From: Sthenelais limicola
Taxonomy: Eukaryota; Annelida; Polychaeta; Phyllodocida; Sigalionidae
NCBI GenBank assembly: GCA_942159475.1
Contig: OW804094.1
Location: 18,581,067 to 18,645,066, forward strand
Direction of reading: 5' to 3'
Length of the DNA: 64,000 bases
The translations under genes and the position numbers were made by a program. Positions within the stretch are counted from its first letter, which is position 1, and every line of letters begins with the position of its first letter. Under the pieces are notes generated by a model that worked only from the letters and a program-made list of their open reading frames with translations, did not search any database and was not told the DNA's origin. This document shows, in pieces, positions 52,952 through 62,531 of the stretch.

Positions 52952-53690
52952 GTACAGCAACCCCATCCTTCCAACCAGGTCTTTCCATCATCCTGGTGTT
53001 AAAACCATTCACAATATTTCCAAATTTCACGGAATTATCACTCAAAATCTGCTAATTAATCCTTTCTTCCACGGTGAATTAAAAAAAAAAATATTCCTCG
53101 AGTTTTGAAAAACACTTGTGAAAGAAAACACAACCACACCTGGATGAAACCACACCGGGAAATTAAGGTAACGGGTGAACAATTTCAAGGTAAATTCCAA
53201 AGTCTTTCAGGCCTTTAGCACACACACAGGGGCCGATGCATCCATCCACCTACCACCAATGCTCTAGAACTGATTATCCCTGATGATGATATCGTTCCCA
53301 AAGCTGCATCTTTGCCCATGCCTGATTCAGAAATACCTGGCAGAAAGTGTGACCGCCTTATTATATGTGGCATAGTCTTGCCAACTTGTCTTTCCCGTCC
53401 TCCTCCTCCTCCTCCAACTCCTCCCCAGGTCCCTGCCCCCCCTCTCAGCTGTCCTGCCAAGGGACAACTTGCCAATATCCTTCTCTAACTCTTCCTCCAT
53501 TGCCAGCCCAATGGGTAAACCATGGCACGAGGAGCTGGTGGTGGTGGTGGTGGTGAAAAATGGTGCCTAAACCTGCCTTATAAGCCACCACTAACCCCCA
53601 TCACCAACCCATCCCCCCAAATGGTAATGATGATGATTTGCCAATTAACACCTTTCTGGGAGAGTGCCCATGGTTGGAAGTGGCTAGGAG
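52952..53690. other. Unassigned stretch with triplet runs
   Basis: No gene I can support. CTCCTCCTCCTCCTCC at 53400 and GGTGGTGGTGGTGGTGG at 53537 are short triplet runs. Confidence 0.35.
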
Positions 53691-53765
53691 GAGGAGGAGG
53701 AGGAGGAGGAGGAGGCGAGGGAGAAGAGAGAAGAGAGAGAGAGAGAGGAGGGAGGAGGACGGTGG
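53691..53765 (+). repeat. GGA triplet and purine tract
   Basis: (GGA)n followed by GAGAGAG-rich sequence. Confidence 0.9.
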
Positions 53766-53888
53766 ACATCATGTCATCATATTCCCCCTGGCACCAACTC
53801 CAGCCAATTCTCTGCTTGGAACATGTTTAAAAGGTGTGGGTAAGGGGATGTGGAGGAGGAGGATTATTTGGAACACTGGTTGGTATAG

Positions 53889-54106
53889 GGGTTAGATTTT
53901 CAGAAAATGTACAATTCAACTTCGCCAATCTTCTCAAATAACCCGCATTTCAGACGGAAATAAAGTTCAAAATACAGTTCAACCTAGCCAAACAGATTGC
54001 TAGAATCAATGCAATACCGAATATCCTCGATAAATTGCAGCGTAATTTAGCATAATTTACTAAATGTGTAGAGCTGCCAATTGTACATTTTCTGAAAATC
54101 TGACCC
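53889..54106 (-). mobile_element. Family A MITE copy A27, sub-type II
   Basis: Ends GGGTTAGATTTTCAG / CTGAAAATCTGACCC, duplication ATAG/ATAG; core ATTGCTAGAATCAATGC. About 15 bp shorter than the norm in the TATTGACCAAAT part. Confidence 0.94.
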
Positions 54107-54123
54107 ATAGGAGGGTTTGGTGG

Positions 54124-54182
54124 CTGGAGGAGGAGGAGGAGGAGGAGGAGGGGGAGGTAGGATGGGGGAGGTAGGATGGGGG
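54124..54182 (+). repeat. GGA triplet tract
   Basis: (GGA)n then two GGTAGGATGGGGGA units. Confidence 0.88.
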
Positions 54183-54284
54183 GAGGAGAGTTGGACAGCT
54201 GTACCCGGGGGTCAGGCCACTAGCTGGCACATCACTTGCCCGACACCTGGCCCAACACAGCTCCGCCAAGCCTCTGCCTCTTCC

Positions 54285-54512
54285 TCCCTCCTCCTCCTCC
54301 TCCTCCTGCCCATCAACTGCCTTCTCCCGCACTTGTTCCCTTGGAAGCTAGGAGATGCTCTTCCTCTTCCTCCTCTTCCCCCTTCTCCTCTTCCCCCTCT
54401 CTTGCTCCTGCTCCTGCTCCGGCTCCTACTCCTGCTCCGGCTCCTCCTACTCTTTCCCCTCCCCCTCCTCCTGCTCCTGCTCCTGCTCCCCCTCCCCTTC
54501 CTCCTCCTTCTC
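54285..54512 (+). repeat. CTC/CTG imperfect triplet tract
   Basis: Pyrimidine-rich CTCCTC and GCTCCTGCTCC units over about 220 bp. Frames of Ser, Pro or Leu on plus and Arg-Ser on minus are compositional. A family A copy follows at once. Confidence 0.85.
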
Positions 54513-54546
54513 CTCAATATGCTTCTGGTCCTATATGGTCCTATAT

Positions 54547-54781
54547 GGGTCAGATTTTCAGAAAATGTACGATTGGCAGCTGTACACATTAAGTAAGTTC
54601 AGCTAAATCAGGCTGTAATTTAGCCAATACTAGGTAAATTCGAGTATATTCGGCATTGGATTGATTATAGCAATCTGTTTGGTTAGGTTGAACTGTATTT
54701 TGAACCTCATTTTTGTCTGAAATTTTGGTTATTTGAGAGGATTGGTGAAGGTCAATTGTACATTTTTTGAAAATCTGACCC
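54547..54781 (+). mobile_element. Family A MITE copy A28, sub-type II
   Basis: Complete ends; core GATTATAGCAATCTGTTTGG is shared closely with A1 (both have TTTAGCCAATACTAGG), suggesting a recent common source. It sits within the CT-rich block. Confidence 0.93.
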
Positions 54782-54916
54782 TAATGTTCCCACTTCAACC
54801 TCTAGTCCTACTCCTGTCGCTCTCTTCCTCTTCCTGCTCCTTTCTCTCCTGCACGTCGTCCCTTCCCACTCCTTCTTCTTCCTCCTGCTCCTCAACCAGC
54901 TCCTGCTCCTACTGTT

Positions 54917-55119
54917 CAGTCCAGGTCCAAATCCCCAGATCAGAGAAGAATGGTATGTCAGTGATTGGACGCCTACTTCACTATTCGATTTCCTGGCCTA
55001 GGTCTAGGCGTTCTAATGATATTTTGCGGTCTCAATGGAATAATAATGGCACTTTGTGGTTTGAGGCGAGAGGCTTTCCCTCCGTTTGAAGGGAGTCTAT
55101 CATCTTTGGGCCTAGACTG
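54917..55119 (+). mobile_element. Family C copy C15, near complete
   Basis: CAGTCCAGGTCCAAATCC to TTTGGGCCTAGACTG; about 12 bp shorter between CGTTCTAATG and ATATTTTGCGG. Confidence 0.9.
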
Positions 55120-55177
55120 CCACTACCTATTCCTTATTCTGCTCCCTTAGCTACTCTGAGCTACTCCCTCGTATCTC

Positions 55178-55315
55178 CAGTGTAGGCTCAAACTTGAGAG
55201 TCCCTTCAAACTGAGGGAAAGCCTCTCACACTAAACCGCAAAATACCATTATAATCCTATTAGGACGGCCCCTCCCGGGTCAGAAAAGCCATTAGCGCCG
55301 TAGGTGTCCAATCAA
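55178..55315 (-). mobile_element. Family C copy C16 (partial)
   Basis: CAGTGTAGGCTCAAACTTGA to GTGTCCAATCAATG; the right end is lost. Confidence 0.8.
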
Positions 55316-55410
55316 TGTATACTCTCCATGACCTCATCCTCCTATTTCAGCTTGAGATCAACTCCACTCTATAATCCTTCACAACACATAATCCTTAATC
55401 ATCTACTAAC

Positions 55411-56219
55411 TGCCTTTCTGTCTCTGTCTCTCTCTCCTTCTTCTCTATCTCTATTTCCTGGGTATGATCATAAAGTGCCTTTCTGTCTCTTTTCTCTGTC
55501 TCTCTCTCCCTTCTTCTCTATCTCTATTTCCTGGGTATATATGACCATAAATTGCCTTTCTGTCTCTTTTCTCTGTCTCTCTCTCCCTTCTTCTCTATCT
55601 CTATTTCCTGGGTATGACCATAAAGTGCCTTTCTGTCTCTGTTTCTCTCTCCCTTCTTCTCTATCTCTATTTCCTGGGTAAGACCATAAAGTGCCTTTCT
55701 GTCTCTTTTCTCTGTTTCTCTCTCCCTTCTTCTCTATCTCTATTTTATGGGTAAGACCATAAACTGCCTTTCTGTCTCTTTTTTCTGTCTCTCTCTCCCT
55801 TCTTCTCTATCGCTATTTCCTGGGTATGATCATAATGTGCCTTTCTGTCTCTTTTCTCTGTTTCTCTCTCTCTTCTTCTCTATCTCTATTTCTTGGGTAT
55901 GATCATAAAGTGCCTTTCTGTCTCTTTTCTCTGTCTCTCTCCACTTTTTCTCTATCTCTATTTCCTGGGTATGATCATAAAGTGCCTTTCTGTCTCTTTT
56001 CTCTGTCTCTCTCTCCCTTCTTCTCTATCTCTATTTCCTGGGTAAGATCATAAAGTGCCTTTCTGTCTCTTTTCTCTGTCTCTCTCTCTCCCTTCTTCTC
56101 TATCTCTATTTCCTGGGTATGATCATGAACTCCCTCCCTCTCAGCTCTCCCGCCCTTGATATAACCATCTTAAATGTGTTGATAAGGGCGTAAACCAACC
56201 AATCTCACTCACTCACTCA
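55411..56219 (+). repeat. Ten-unit minisatellite expanded within a K retroposon
   Basis: Ten units of about 73 bp, each TGCCTTTCTGTCTCTTTTCT, CTCTCCCTTCTTCTCTATCT, CTATTTCCTGGGTATGA, then TCATAAAG. Starts are near 55411, 55476, 55553, 55626, 55692, 55765, 55838, 55911, 55983 and 56056. The array ends in the K tail (TCCCGCCCTTGATATAAC, AAGGGCGTAAACCAACC, (CACT)n). The copy at 14955-15161 has one unit in opposite orientation. Confidence 0.92.
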
Positions 56220-56310
56220 CGACCCCGCCACCCAATCACCCATTTATTCTAAATAACAATTATTATAGATTATTACTAGAAATATTGATAATCCGGAATA
56301 ATTTGGAATA

Positions 56311-56452
56311 AAGAAGAAGAAGAAGAAGAAGAAGAAGGAAGAAGAAGTAGAAGAAGAAGGAAGAAGAAGAAGAAGAAGAAGAAGAAGAAGAAGAAGAAGA
56401 AGAAGAAGAAGAAGAAGAAGGAGAAGAAGAAGAAGTAGGAGAAGAAGAAGAA

Positions 56453-56484
<32 letters not shown>

Positions 56485-56595
56485 AGAAGAAGGAGAAGAA
56501 GAAGAAGTAGGAGAAGAAGAAGAAGAAGAAGAAGAAGAAGAAGAAGAAGAAGAAGAAGAAGAAGAAGAAGAAGAAGAAGAAGAAGAAGAAGGAGA
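56311..56595 (+). repeat. Long GAA/AAG microsatellite
   Basis: About 285 bp of nearly pure (GAA)n with scattered GGA or GTA interruptions. Long GAA tracts can form triplex DNA (known property). Poly-Leu frame on minus is an artefact. Confidence 0.95.
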
Positions 56596-57108
56596 ATTAA
56601 GGAGGCTGTATATTTGGCCGGGTCCACTCTACTACAAGCCCAAGCTGGCAACATGTATTATAGTAGTGTTTGGCACCTACCTCTCCACTCATACCCTGCC
56701 ACAATCTATGCTGGCTTCCATTCCCTCTTTACTCACCTTATAACGCTAATCATAGGATAACCTCGAGTACATGCATATTAGACAAGCCCATGTTCAGTCA
56801 GGGACGGGGAGCAAGGTATTAAAACCATAACATTCGGCTACGGTTTGAAATGACACATTTCATCTGGGATATATAGTCAATTATAGATATGAATAGGGTC
56901 GACGGGCGAATTGTGAGTTTGTCAGATATAGATATTATATTGTTATGTAATGATGATTAATTATTGATGATAATGATGTTAATAAATAAAGCATGTAAGG
57001 TGTTAATTGTATTATGTAAGGTTTATATCGTAGAATCATCCCTTGTTTGTATGGCTTGCAAACTACAATTTCATTTTAGAATATATGTAAATTGTGTGCA
57101 GTGCGTAT
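56596..57108. other. Unassigned stretch
   Basis: No gene or named repeat found. Confidence 0.4.
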
Positions 57109-57190
57109 ACATGTATGTATGTATGTATGTATGTATGTATGTATGTATGTATGTATGTATGTATGTATGTATGTATCTATGTATGTATGT
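57109..57190 (+). repeat. TATG microsatellite 1
   Basis: About twenty TATG units with one TATC; it ends 8 bp before MITE copy A29. Confidence 0.95.
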
Positions 57191-57197
57191 GCGATGT

Positions 57198-57358
57198 GGG
57201 TCAGATTTTCAGAAAATGTACAATTCATCTTCACCAATCCTCTTAAATAACCCAAACTTTAGATGAAAATAAAGTTCAAAATACAGTTCAACCTAACCAA
57301 ACTGATAGCTAGAATCAATGCAATGCCGAATATACTCGAATTTACCTAGCATTGACCA
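57198..57358 (-). mobile_element. Family A MITE copy A29 between two TATG tracts
   Basis: Left end GGGTCAGATTTTCAG and sub-type II core (GATAGCTAGAATCAATGC). Cut at TTGACCAAATG, where the second TATG tract starts. The intact element has AAATGTGTACAG further on, a plausible seed for the tract. Confidence 0.9.
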
Positions 57359-57420
57359 AATGTATGTATGTATGTATGTATGTATGTATGTATGTATGTA
57401 TGTATGTATGTATGTATGTA

Positions 57421-57451
<31 letters not shown>

Positions 57452-57540
57452 ATGTATGTATGTATGTGTGTGTGTATGTATGTATGTATGTATGTATGTA
57501 TGTATGTATGTATGTATGTATGTATGTATGTATGTATGCA
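57359..57540 (+). repeat. TATG/TGTG microsatellite 2
   Basis: About 180 bp of TATG units with two TGTGTGTG interruptions. Confidence 0.95.
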
Positions 57541-57579
57541 TGGCACATACATGTATGCACACTGTATGATACGTGTATA

Positions 57580-57880
57580 TGTGATGTGTCCCAGGAAAAT
57601 TATTGACAAGTCGCAAAAAATGGATTTTGAGATATCATCATATTTGAAAAGATGAGATCAAGCGGATTCCAATGATGGTAAACATCAAGGACATCTAAGA
57701 AGCAGTATTTCTGGGTGGGCAATTACTAGTTAAGTAACTAAATGTACTTTATACGATGTCCTTAGAAATATATGGATATATTTAATACAGAGTACACAGA
57801 AATTTGGTACATGTATTCATACCACTCGGAGCATTAGATAACCGAAAAATGAGAACATTCGTACAAAGAGATCTTGTGAA
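57580..57880 (+). mobile_element. Family B copy B16, interrupted at right
   Basis: TGTGATGTGTCCCAGGAAAA and GACAAGTCGCAAAAAATGG, standard interior to AGATCTTGTGAA. The right end is replaced by MITE A30; no B sequence was found on the other side. Confidence 0.82.
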
Positions 57881-57883
57881 TAT

Positions 57884-58030
57884 GGGTCAGATTTTCATAA
57901 AATGTACAATTCGCTTTCACCAATCCTCTCAAATAACCCACATTTAAGACAAAAATGAGCTTCAAAATGCAGTTTAACATAACAGAACTGATACTTTACA
58001 TCAATGCGATCCAGAATATATTCAGATATG
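57884..58030 (-). mobile_element. Family A MITE copy A30, truncated
   Basis: GGGTCAGATTTTCATAAAAT through the sub-type I core (CATCAATGCGATCCAGAATA), then lost into a pyrimidine tract. Confidence 0.88.
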
Positions 58031-58059
58031 CCCATGCATGTGTTATATGTATCTACCTC

Positions 58060-58069
58060 TCTTCTCCAA

Positions 58070-58119
<50 letters not shown>

Positions 58120-58371
58120 ATAAATACACATACTAATGCATCAAAAATATAGTTAAAACCATGCAGGATGAGCTCTCTCCCCCACCTATCTCTCTCTTTC
58201 TCTGTCTCTCTCACTGTGTGTCTCTCTCTCTGTGTCTCTGTTTCTGTCTCTCTCTCTCTAATAAATAATACACCCATACTAATGCATCATAAATATAGTA
58301 AAAACCAGGATGCGTCTCTGTCCCCCACCTTTCTCTCTCTCTCTCTCTCTCTCTTCTCCAACCCCCACCCC

Positions 58372-58408
<37 letters not shown>

Positions 58409-58466
58409 ATAAATAATACGCACATACTAATGCATCATAAATATAGTTAAAACCAGGATGAGTCAA
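58060..58466 (+). repeat. Tandem of about 145 bp with CT tracts (x 2.7)
   Basis: Three units, each a CT-rich run then CTAATAAATAATACRCMCAT, ACTAATGCATCATAAATATA and GTTAAAACCAGGATG. Junctions are near 58115, 58256 and 58407. Open frames are compositional. Confidence 0.85.
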
Positions 58467-58482
58467 ATAGTTAGTAGACTGA

Positions 58483-58496
58483 CCACCTGTGGCGCT
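58483..58496 (+). promoter_or_regulatory. CTCF-like motif
   Basis: CCACCTGTGGCGCT differs from the CTCF core at one central base (T for A at position 6). Weak candidate. Confidence 0.2.
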
Positions 58497-58591
58497 GGTA
58501 GCATATTGTTACTAAGGGTGGGCAGAGGGCCAAGCATGTGGGCAAGTATTTGAATGATATATCTACCTGTTTAGCACTCTTAGGTTATATA

Positions 58592-58826
58592 CGGTCAGAT
58601 TTTCAGAAAATGTACAATTGGCAGCTGTACACATTTAGTAATTTCTCCTAAATCAGGCTGAAAAATGATGAATACCGGGTATATCTAAATACATTTGGTA
58701 TTGCATTGATTTAAAGTATCAGTTCTGTTATGTTAAACTGCATTTTGAAGCTCATTTTTGCCTTAAATGTGGATTATTTCAGAGGATTGGTGAAGGCGAA
58801 TTGTACATTTTCTAAAAATCTGACCC
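58592..58826 (+). mobile_element. Family A MITE copy A31, sub-type I
   Basis: Ends CGGTCAGATTTTCAG / CTAAAAATCTGACCC; core TTTGGTATTGCATTGATTTA. Flanks do not match. Confidence 0.92.
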
Positions 58827-58901
58827 ATGAATTATATACGGTCAATTTATATAGGTCTGGACAGGTGAAATGTCATAAATTATCGGGTCTTCTCAATATG
58901 T

Positions 58902-59099
58902 GGGTCAGATTTTCAGAAAATGTACAATCAGCAGCTAAATTATGAAAAATGTGTAAACCAGAGAATCTTGGGCATTGTGTTGATTAAGAATGCCTCTTTC
59001 ATTGTGTTAAACTGTATTTTGAACGTCACTTTTCACATAAATTTGGGTTATTTAGAGGATTGGTGAAGGGGAATCGTACATTTTCTGACAATCTGACCC
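58902..59099 (+). mobile_element. Family A MITE copy A32, sub-type V, short
   Basis: Complete ends and ATGT/ATGT duplication but 198 bp. About 35 bp is missing after CAGCAGCTAAATTATG. Core GTGTTGATTAAGAATGCC and TTTCATTGTGTTAAACTG match A8. Confidence 0.93.
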
Positions 59100-59141
59100 A
59101 TGTGCATTAGGCCATATGTGAATACAAATTGTTTTAAACTG

Positions 59142-59228
59142 ATGGCGGACAATACAAATGTAAAAGAAAATGGTCAAATGTCGACAGTTGATACATCAAT
59201 GATTTTTCTGATAGTCTTTAGCCTTTAG
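59142..59228 (+). CDS. Candidate short first-exon frame (unrecognised)
   Basis: CTGATGGCGGACAATAC opens a 28-codon frame, MADNTNVKENGQMSTVDTSM and IFLIVFSL, then a stop. The N-terminal part looks like ordinary protein, but no promoter, splice site or domain supports it, so chance is likely. Confidence 0.12.
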   Translation: MADNTNVKENGQMSTVDTSMIFLIVFSL

Positions 59229-59551
59229 CTTTAAACCCCCGCGAGTATAGTGAAAATCAGAGCAAAGCTACTTAATACTACTAAATAGCTTCAAAATTAT
59301 TAATTATGTCAAAATTAATGTTGTTTCTCATACTCTCAGCTTCAACGCTGATTGAATATTTTATTTCATTTGCATAATGATTTGCATATAAGCATCATTA
59401 TCATGTAATAGCACACCGATATTTTCTATAATACAAAACAGGGGATAGGCAACATACACAGAATTAAGCTTGATACACCGGAAGAAAAGAATTGGGTGCA
59501 ATTAAAATGAAGTGCCTAATTAGAAGGAATTGGCAGGTGAGAATAAGGTAT
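59229..59551. other. Unassigned stretch
   Basis: Nothing recognised in this AT-rich stretch. Confidence 0.4.
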
Positions 59552-59786
59552 GGGTCAGATTTTTAGAAAATGTACAATTCGCCTTCACCAATCCTCTAAA
59601 ATAATCCACATTTAAGACAAAAATGAGCTTCAAAATGCAGTTTAACATAACAGAACTAATACTTTAAATCAATGCGATACCAAATGTATTTAGATATACC
59701 TGATATTCACCATTTTTCAGCCTGATTTAGCAGAATTTACTAAATGTGTACAGCTGCCAATTGTACATTTTCTGACGATCTGACCC
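59552..59786 (-). mobile_element. Family A MITE copy A33, sub-type I
   Basis: Complete ends (GGGTCAGATTTTTAG / CTGACGATCTGACCC), flanks GTAT/ATAT; core CTTTAAATCAATGCGATACC. Confidence 0.93.
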
Positions 59787-59930
59787 ATATGTTCTTTGTT
59801 GAATTTATTCTAGGACAGTTCGTACTCTTCTCCTTTTACCTTTTGATGCAATGGGAACATCAGACATCAGGGTACTATAGAAATGAGGCATCAGGGTATT
59901 AGACCGCCAGATGGGACACTCTGGGTACTA

Positions 59931-60120
59931 ACCTTCAAATTAGATAAGAATGGTATGTCAGCCTACTTCGCTAATCGGTCTCCTCGCCCAGGACTCGGCG
60001 TTTTAATGGGAATATAATGACATTTTGCGGTCATAATGGAATTATAATGGCACTTTGCGGTCTGAGGCTATAGGCTTTCCCTTCGTTTGAAGGGACTCTC
60101 CCATCTTTGGGCCTAGACTG
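59931..60120 (+). mobile_element. Family C copy C17, left end degraded
   Basis: CCTTCAAATTAGATAAGAAT to TTTGGGCCTAGACTG; the TGATTGGACG part is missing. The right end abuts a G-rich/GA tract directly. Confidence 0.85.
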
Positions 60121-60435
60121 GAGAGGGAGGGGGAGCGTGTGTGGGTGGGTGGGTGGGGGGGGGGGAGGTGATGGGTCGAGTGGTCAGGGAGACTGTGGAG
60201 GCAGGGGGAGAGGGATACAGATAGAGACAGGGGGCGGGATAGTGTGAGAGAGAGGGGGAGTGAGAAAGCGAGAGAGGGAGAGAGAAAGAGAGGGAAAGAG
60301 AGAGGGGGAGGAGGTAGAGAGGGAGAAAGAGGGAGAAAGAGGGAGGGAGGAGGGAGGAGAGAGGGAGACAGAGGGAGAAAGAGGGAGGGAGAGAGGAGGG
60401 GAGGGGGAGGGCTTGATGTAGGCAGTGAGGGAGGG
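60121..60435 (+). repeat. G-run and GA-rich tract
   Basis: GGGTGGGTGGGTGGGG and a G-run, then GAGAGGGAGA/AGAGGGAGG units. Starts at the end of C17. Confidence 0.9.
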
Positions 60436-60669
60436 GGGAGAGTGTTTTTGTTTACATTTTACCTCCACACCTGGCTGGGTCTCTATTCCATGCTGTTACA
60501 TGATTCCTCTACATGCTACTCTATACATGATATACCAGCTGACACCATGGGAACCAGCTCAGATTACATGTTTTCACCTTTAATCATGGCTAATACATGT
60601 CATAGCGTCCATGACACTGGGTCAGGTACAGTTGGGTATTTACCACCACACAAGATAGGAAGATAATAA

Positions 60670-60904
60670 GGGTCAGATTTTCATAAAATGTACAATTGGC
60701 AGCTGTACACATTTAGTAAATTCTGCTAAATTAGGCTGCAATTTGGTCAATACTAGGTAAATTCGAGTATATTCGGCATTGCATTGATTCTAGCAATCTG
60801 TTTGGTTAGGTTGAACTGTATTTTCAACTTTATTTATGTCTGAAATTTGGGTTATTTGAGAGGAATGGTGAAGATGAATTGTACATTTTCGGAAAATCTT
60901 ACCC
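60670..60904 (+). mobile_element. Family A MITE copy A34, sub-type II
   Basis: Ends GGGTCAGATTTTCAT / CGGAAAATCTTACCC, duplication ATAA/ATAA; core GATTCTAGCAATCTG. Confidence 0.94.
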
Positions 60905-61094
60905 ATAAAAGCGTTAACGTTATTCACATTGGAAAATAAAAAGAGAATCACAGGTAACCTTACCCAATTCTCGACTGATTTCTCTAACATTTCAAGTTGG
61001 CAAAAGAAACCAAAATATCAATAGAGAGAGAGAGAGTGGCACGAGGTGATAGTAGAAAACCCGAGTTCCATTGTCTTTTTATTATATATATATA

Positions 61095-61190
61095 TTATGG
61101 TACCGGTAATATATGTCCCTATGTAAATCCAGGCTGGGAGCATTTGAAAATCCTTTTTTCCTGGGAAATGACTCCCCAGTGAAGAAATAA
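61095..61190 (+). mobile_element. SINE-like element P copy 2
   Basis: CCAGGCTGGGAGCATTTG, AAAATCCTTTTTTCCTGGGA, ATGACTCCCCAGTGAAG then AATAAAT. Layout as in 24240-24378; sequence identity only moderate. Confidence 0.35.
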
Positions 61191-61504
61191 ATATGCCCTT
61201 AACTAAGAGGAATGAAGTATCTCAAAGTTAAAAGATTTTTTCTATTGTGCGTGAACAATGAATCATCTGTTTATTCCAGCCTTTGTACAGTATAATAATA
61301 TTTAATGTAAATTTAAATTGTACCGTACCTCAATAAAATATTATTATCTTGACATTAAGTGCAAATAAAATTATCTAAAAAGATAAATAAATTTGCTATT
61401 GGGGAAGTCTTTAGCGTTACATAGAAATATGTTTTGGATCTGATTGGTAACACACAACTTTTGCCCTGTATAATCTAATCTTTACTAAGGCCAAACTAAA
61501 AAAC
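61191..61504. other. Unassigned AT-rich stretch
   Basis: Nothing recognised here beyond AT-rich sequence. Confidence 0.4.
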
Positions 61505-61714
61505 ATCTCTAGGTCCAAACCCTCAGATCAGATAAGAATGGTATGTCAGCCTACCTCCCTAATCGGTTTCTTGTCCTAGAGTTCTAGGACAAGAAACCGA
61601 TTAGGGAGGTAGGCTGATTTGGGGTCTTAATAGAATTATAATGACTCTTTGCGGTTTGAGGCGAGAGGCTTTGCCTTCATTTGAAGGGACTCGCTCAAAT
61701 TTGGGCCTAGACTG
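61505..61714 (+). mobile_element. Family C copy C18 with internal perfect palindrome
   Basis: TCTAGGTCCAAACCCTCAG to TTTGGGCCTAGACTG. The middle (61546-61617) is a perfect 35-bp-arm palindrome around GT that replaces the usual GACTCGGCGTTCTAATGG to GACATTTTG section. Confidence 0.92.
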
Positions 61715-61777
61715 AAACAGCCGAACTACACAACAGCCATAGTTTATACCCTTGGAGCCAGTAGTGGGTCTGCAATT

Positions 61778-62009
61778 GGGTCAGATTTTCAGAAAATGTA
61801 CAATTGGCAGATCTACACTTTTAGGAACTTCTGCTAAATTAGGCTGAAAAATGATGAATACCGGGTATATTTGAGTATATTTGGTATCGCATTGATTCAA
61901 AGTATCAGTTCGGTTATGTTAAACTGCTTGAAGCTCATTTTCGTCTTAAATGTGGGTTATTTGAGAGGATTGGTGAAGGCCAATTGTACATTTTCTGAAA
62001 ATCTTACCC
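61778..62009 (+). mobile_element. Family A MITE copy A35, sub-type I
   Basis: Complete ends (right CTGAAAATCTTACCC), duplication AATT/AATT; core TTTGGTATCGCATTGATTCA; 5-bp deletion in AACTGCTTGAAGC. Confidence 0.94.
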
Positions 62010-62014
62010 AATTA

Positions 62015-62229
62015 CAGTCTAGGTCCAAACCCTCAGATCAGATAAGAACGGTATGTCAGTGATTAGACGCCTACTTCGCTAATCGGTTTCTTAGCCTAGG
62101 ACTCGGCGTTTTAATGGGAATATAAAGAGATTTTGCGGCTTTAATGGAATCATAATGGCATTTTGCGGTTTTGATGCGAGGGGCTTTCCCTCCGTTTGAA
62201 GGAACTCTCTCAACTTTGGGCCTTGACTC
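62015..62229 (+). mobile_element. Family C copy C19, complete
   Basis: CAGTCTAGGTCCAAACCC to TTTGGGCCTTGACT with full interior; starts 2 bp after the A35 target duplication. Confidence 0.9.
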
Positions 62230-62531
62230 ATAAGGACTTTTGACCAAACAGCCTCGAAAAAAGAACTGAAAGGCTTAAAGATAAGTGGAAAATCGTAAAT
62301 ATAAATCTGAGAGTCACAAGTACAAGACAAGGGCTAGTTATATGGATCACTCAAGATAGAAGATGGCGTCGATGGAACATACAAAAGGACGCTATGACGT
62401 AGAAGACTGAGAATGAGGCTGTAATCACTAGCTGGGTCGTGTATAAGATGTCGGCTAGTGTTACATCTCGCCGCCAGGCGGCGGACGATAATAAGGGATT
62501 TACAGTAGTGGTTTCCTTTATTTGTGCATGA

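Noticed and set aside
54117..54606. Ser/Pro- and Arg/Ser-rich frames resembling SR proteins
   Set aside because: Compositional: CTC/CTG triplets and their complement; all six frames are open here.
56244..56654. 136-codon poly-Leu frame
   Set aside because: Translation of the GAA tract.
57109..57655. Cys-Met-Tyr-Val and His-Thr-Tyr-Ile repeat proteins
   Set aside because: Translation of TATG tracts in several frames and both strands.
62363..62410. Short frame MASMEHTKGRYDVED at an AAGATGGCGTC motif
   Set aside because: Only 15 codons with no splice or promoter support.
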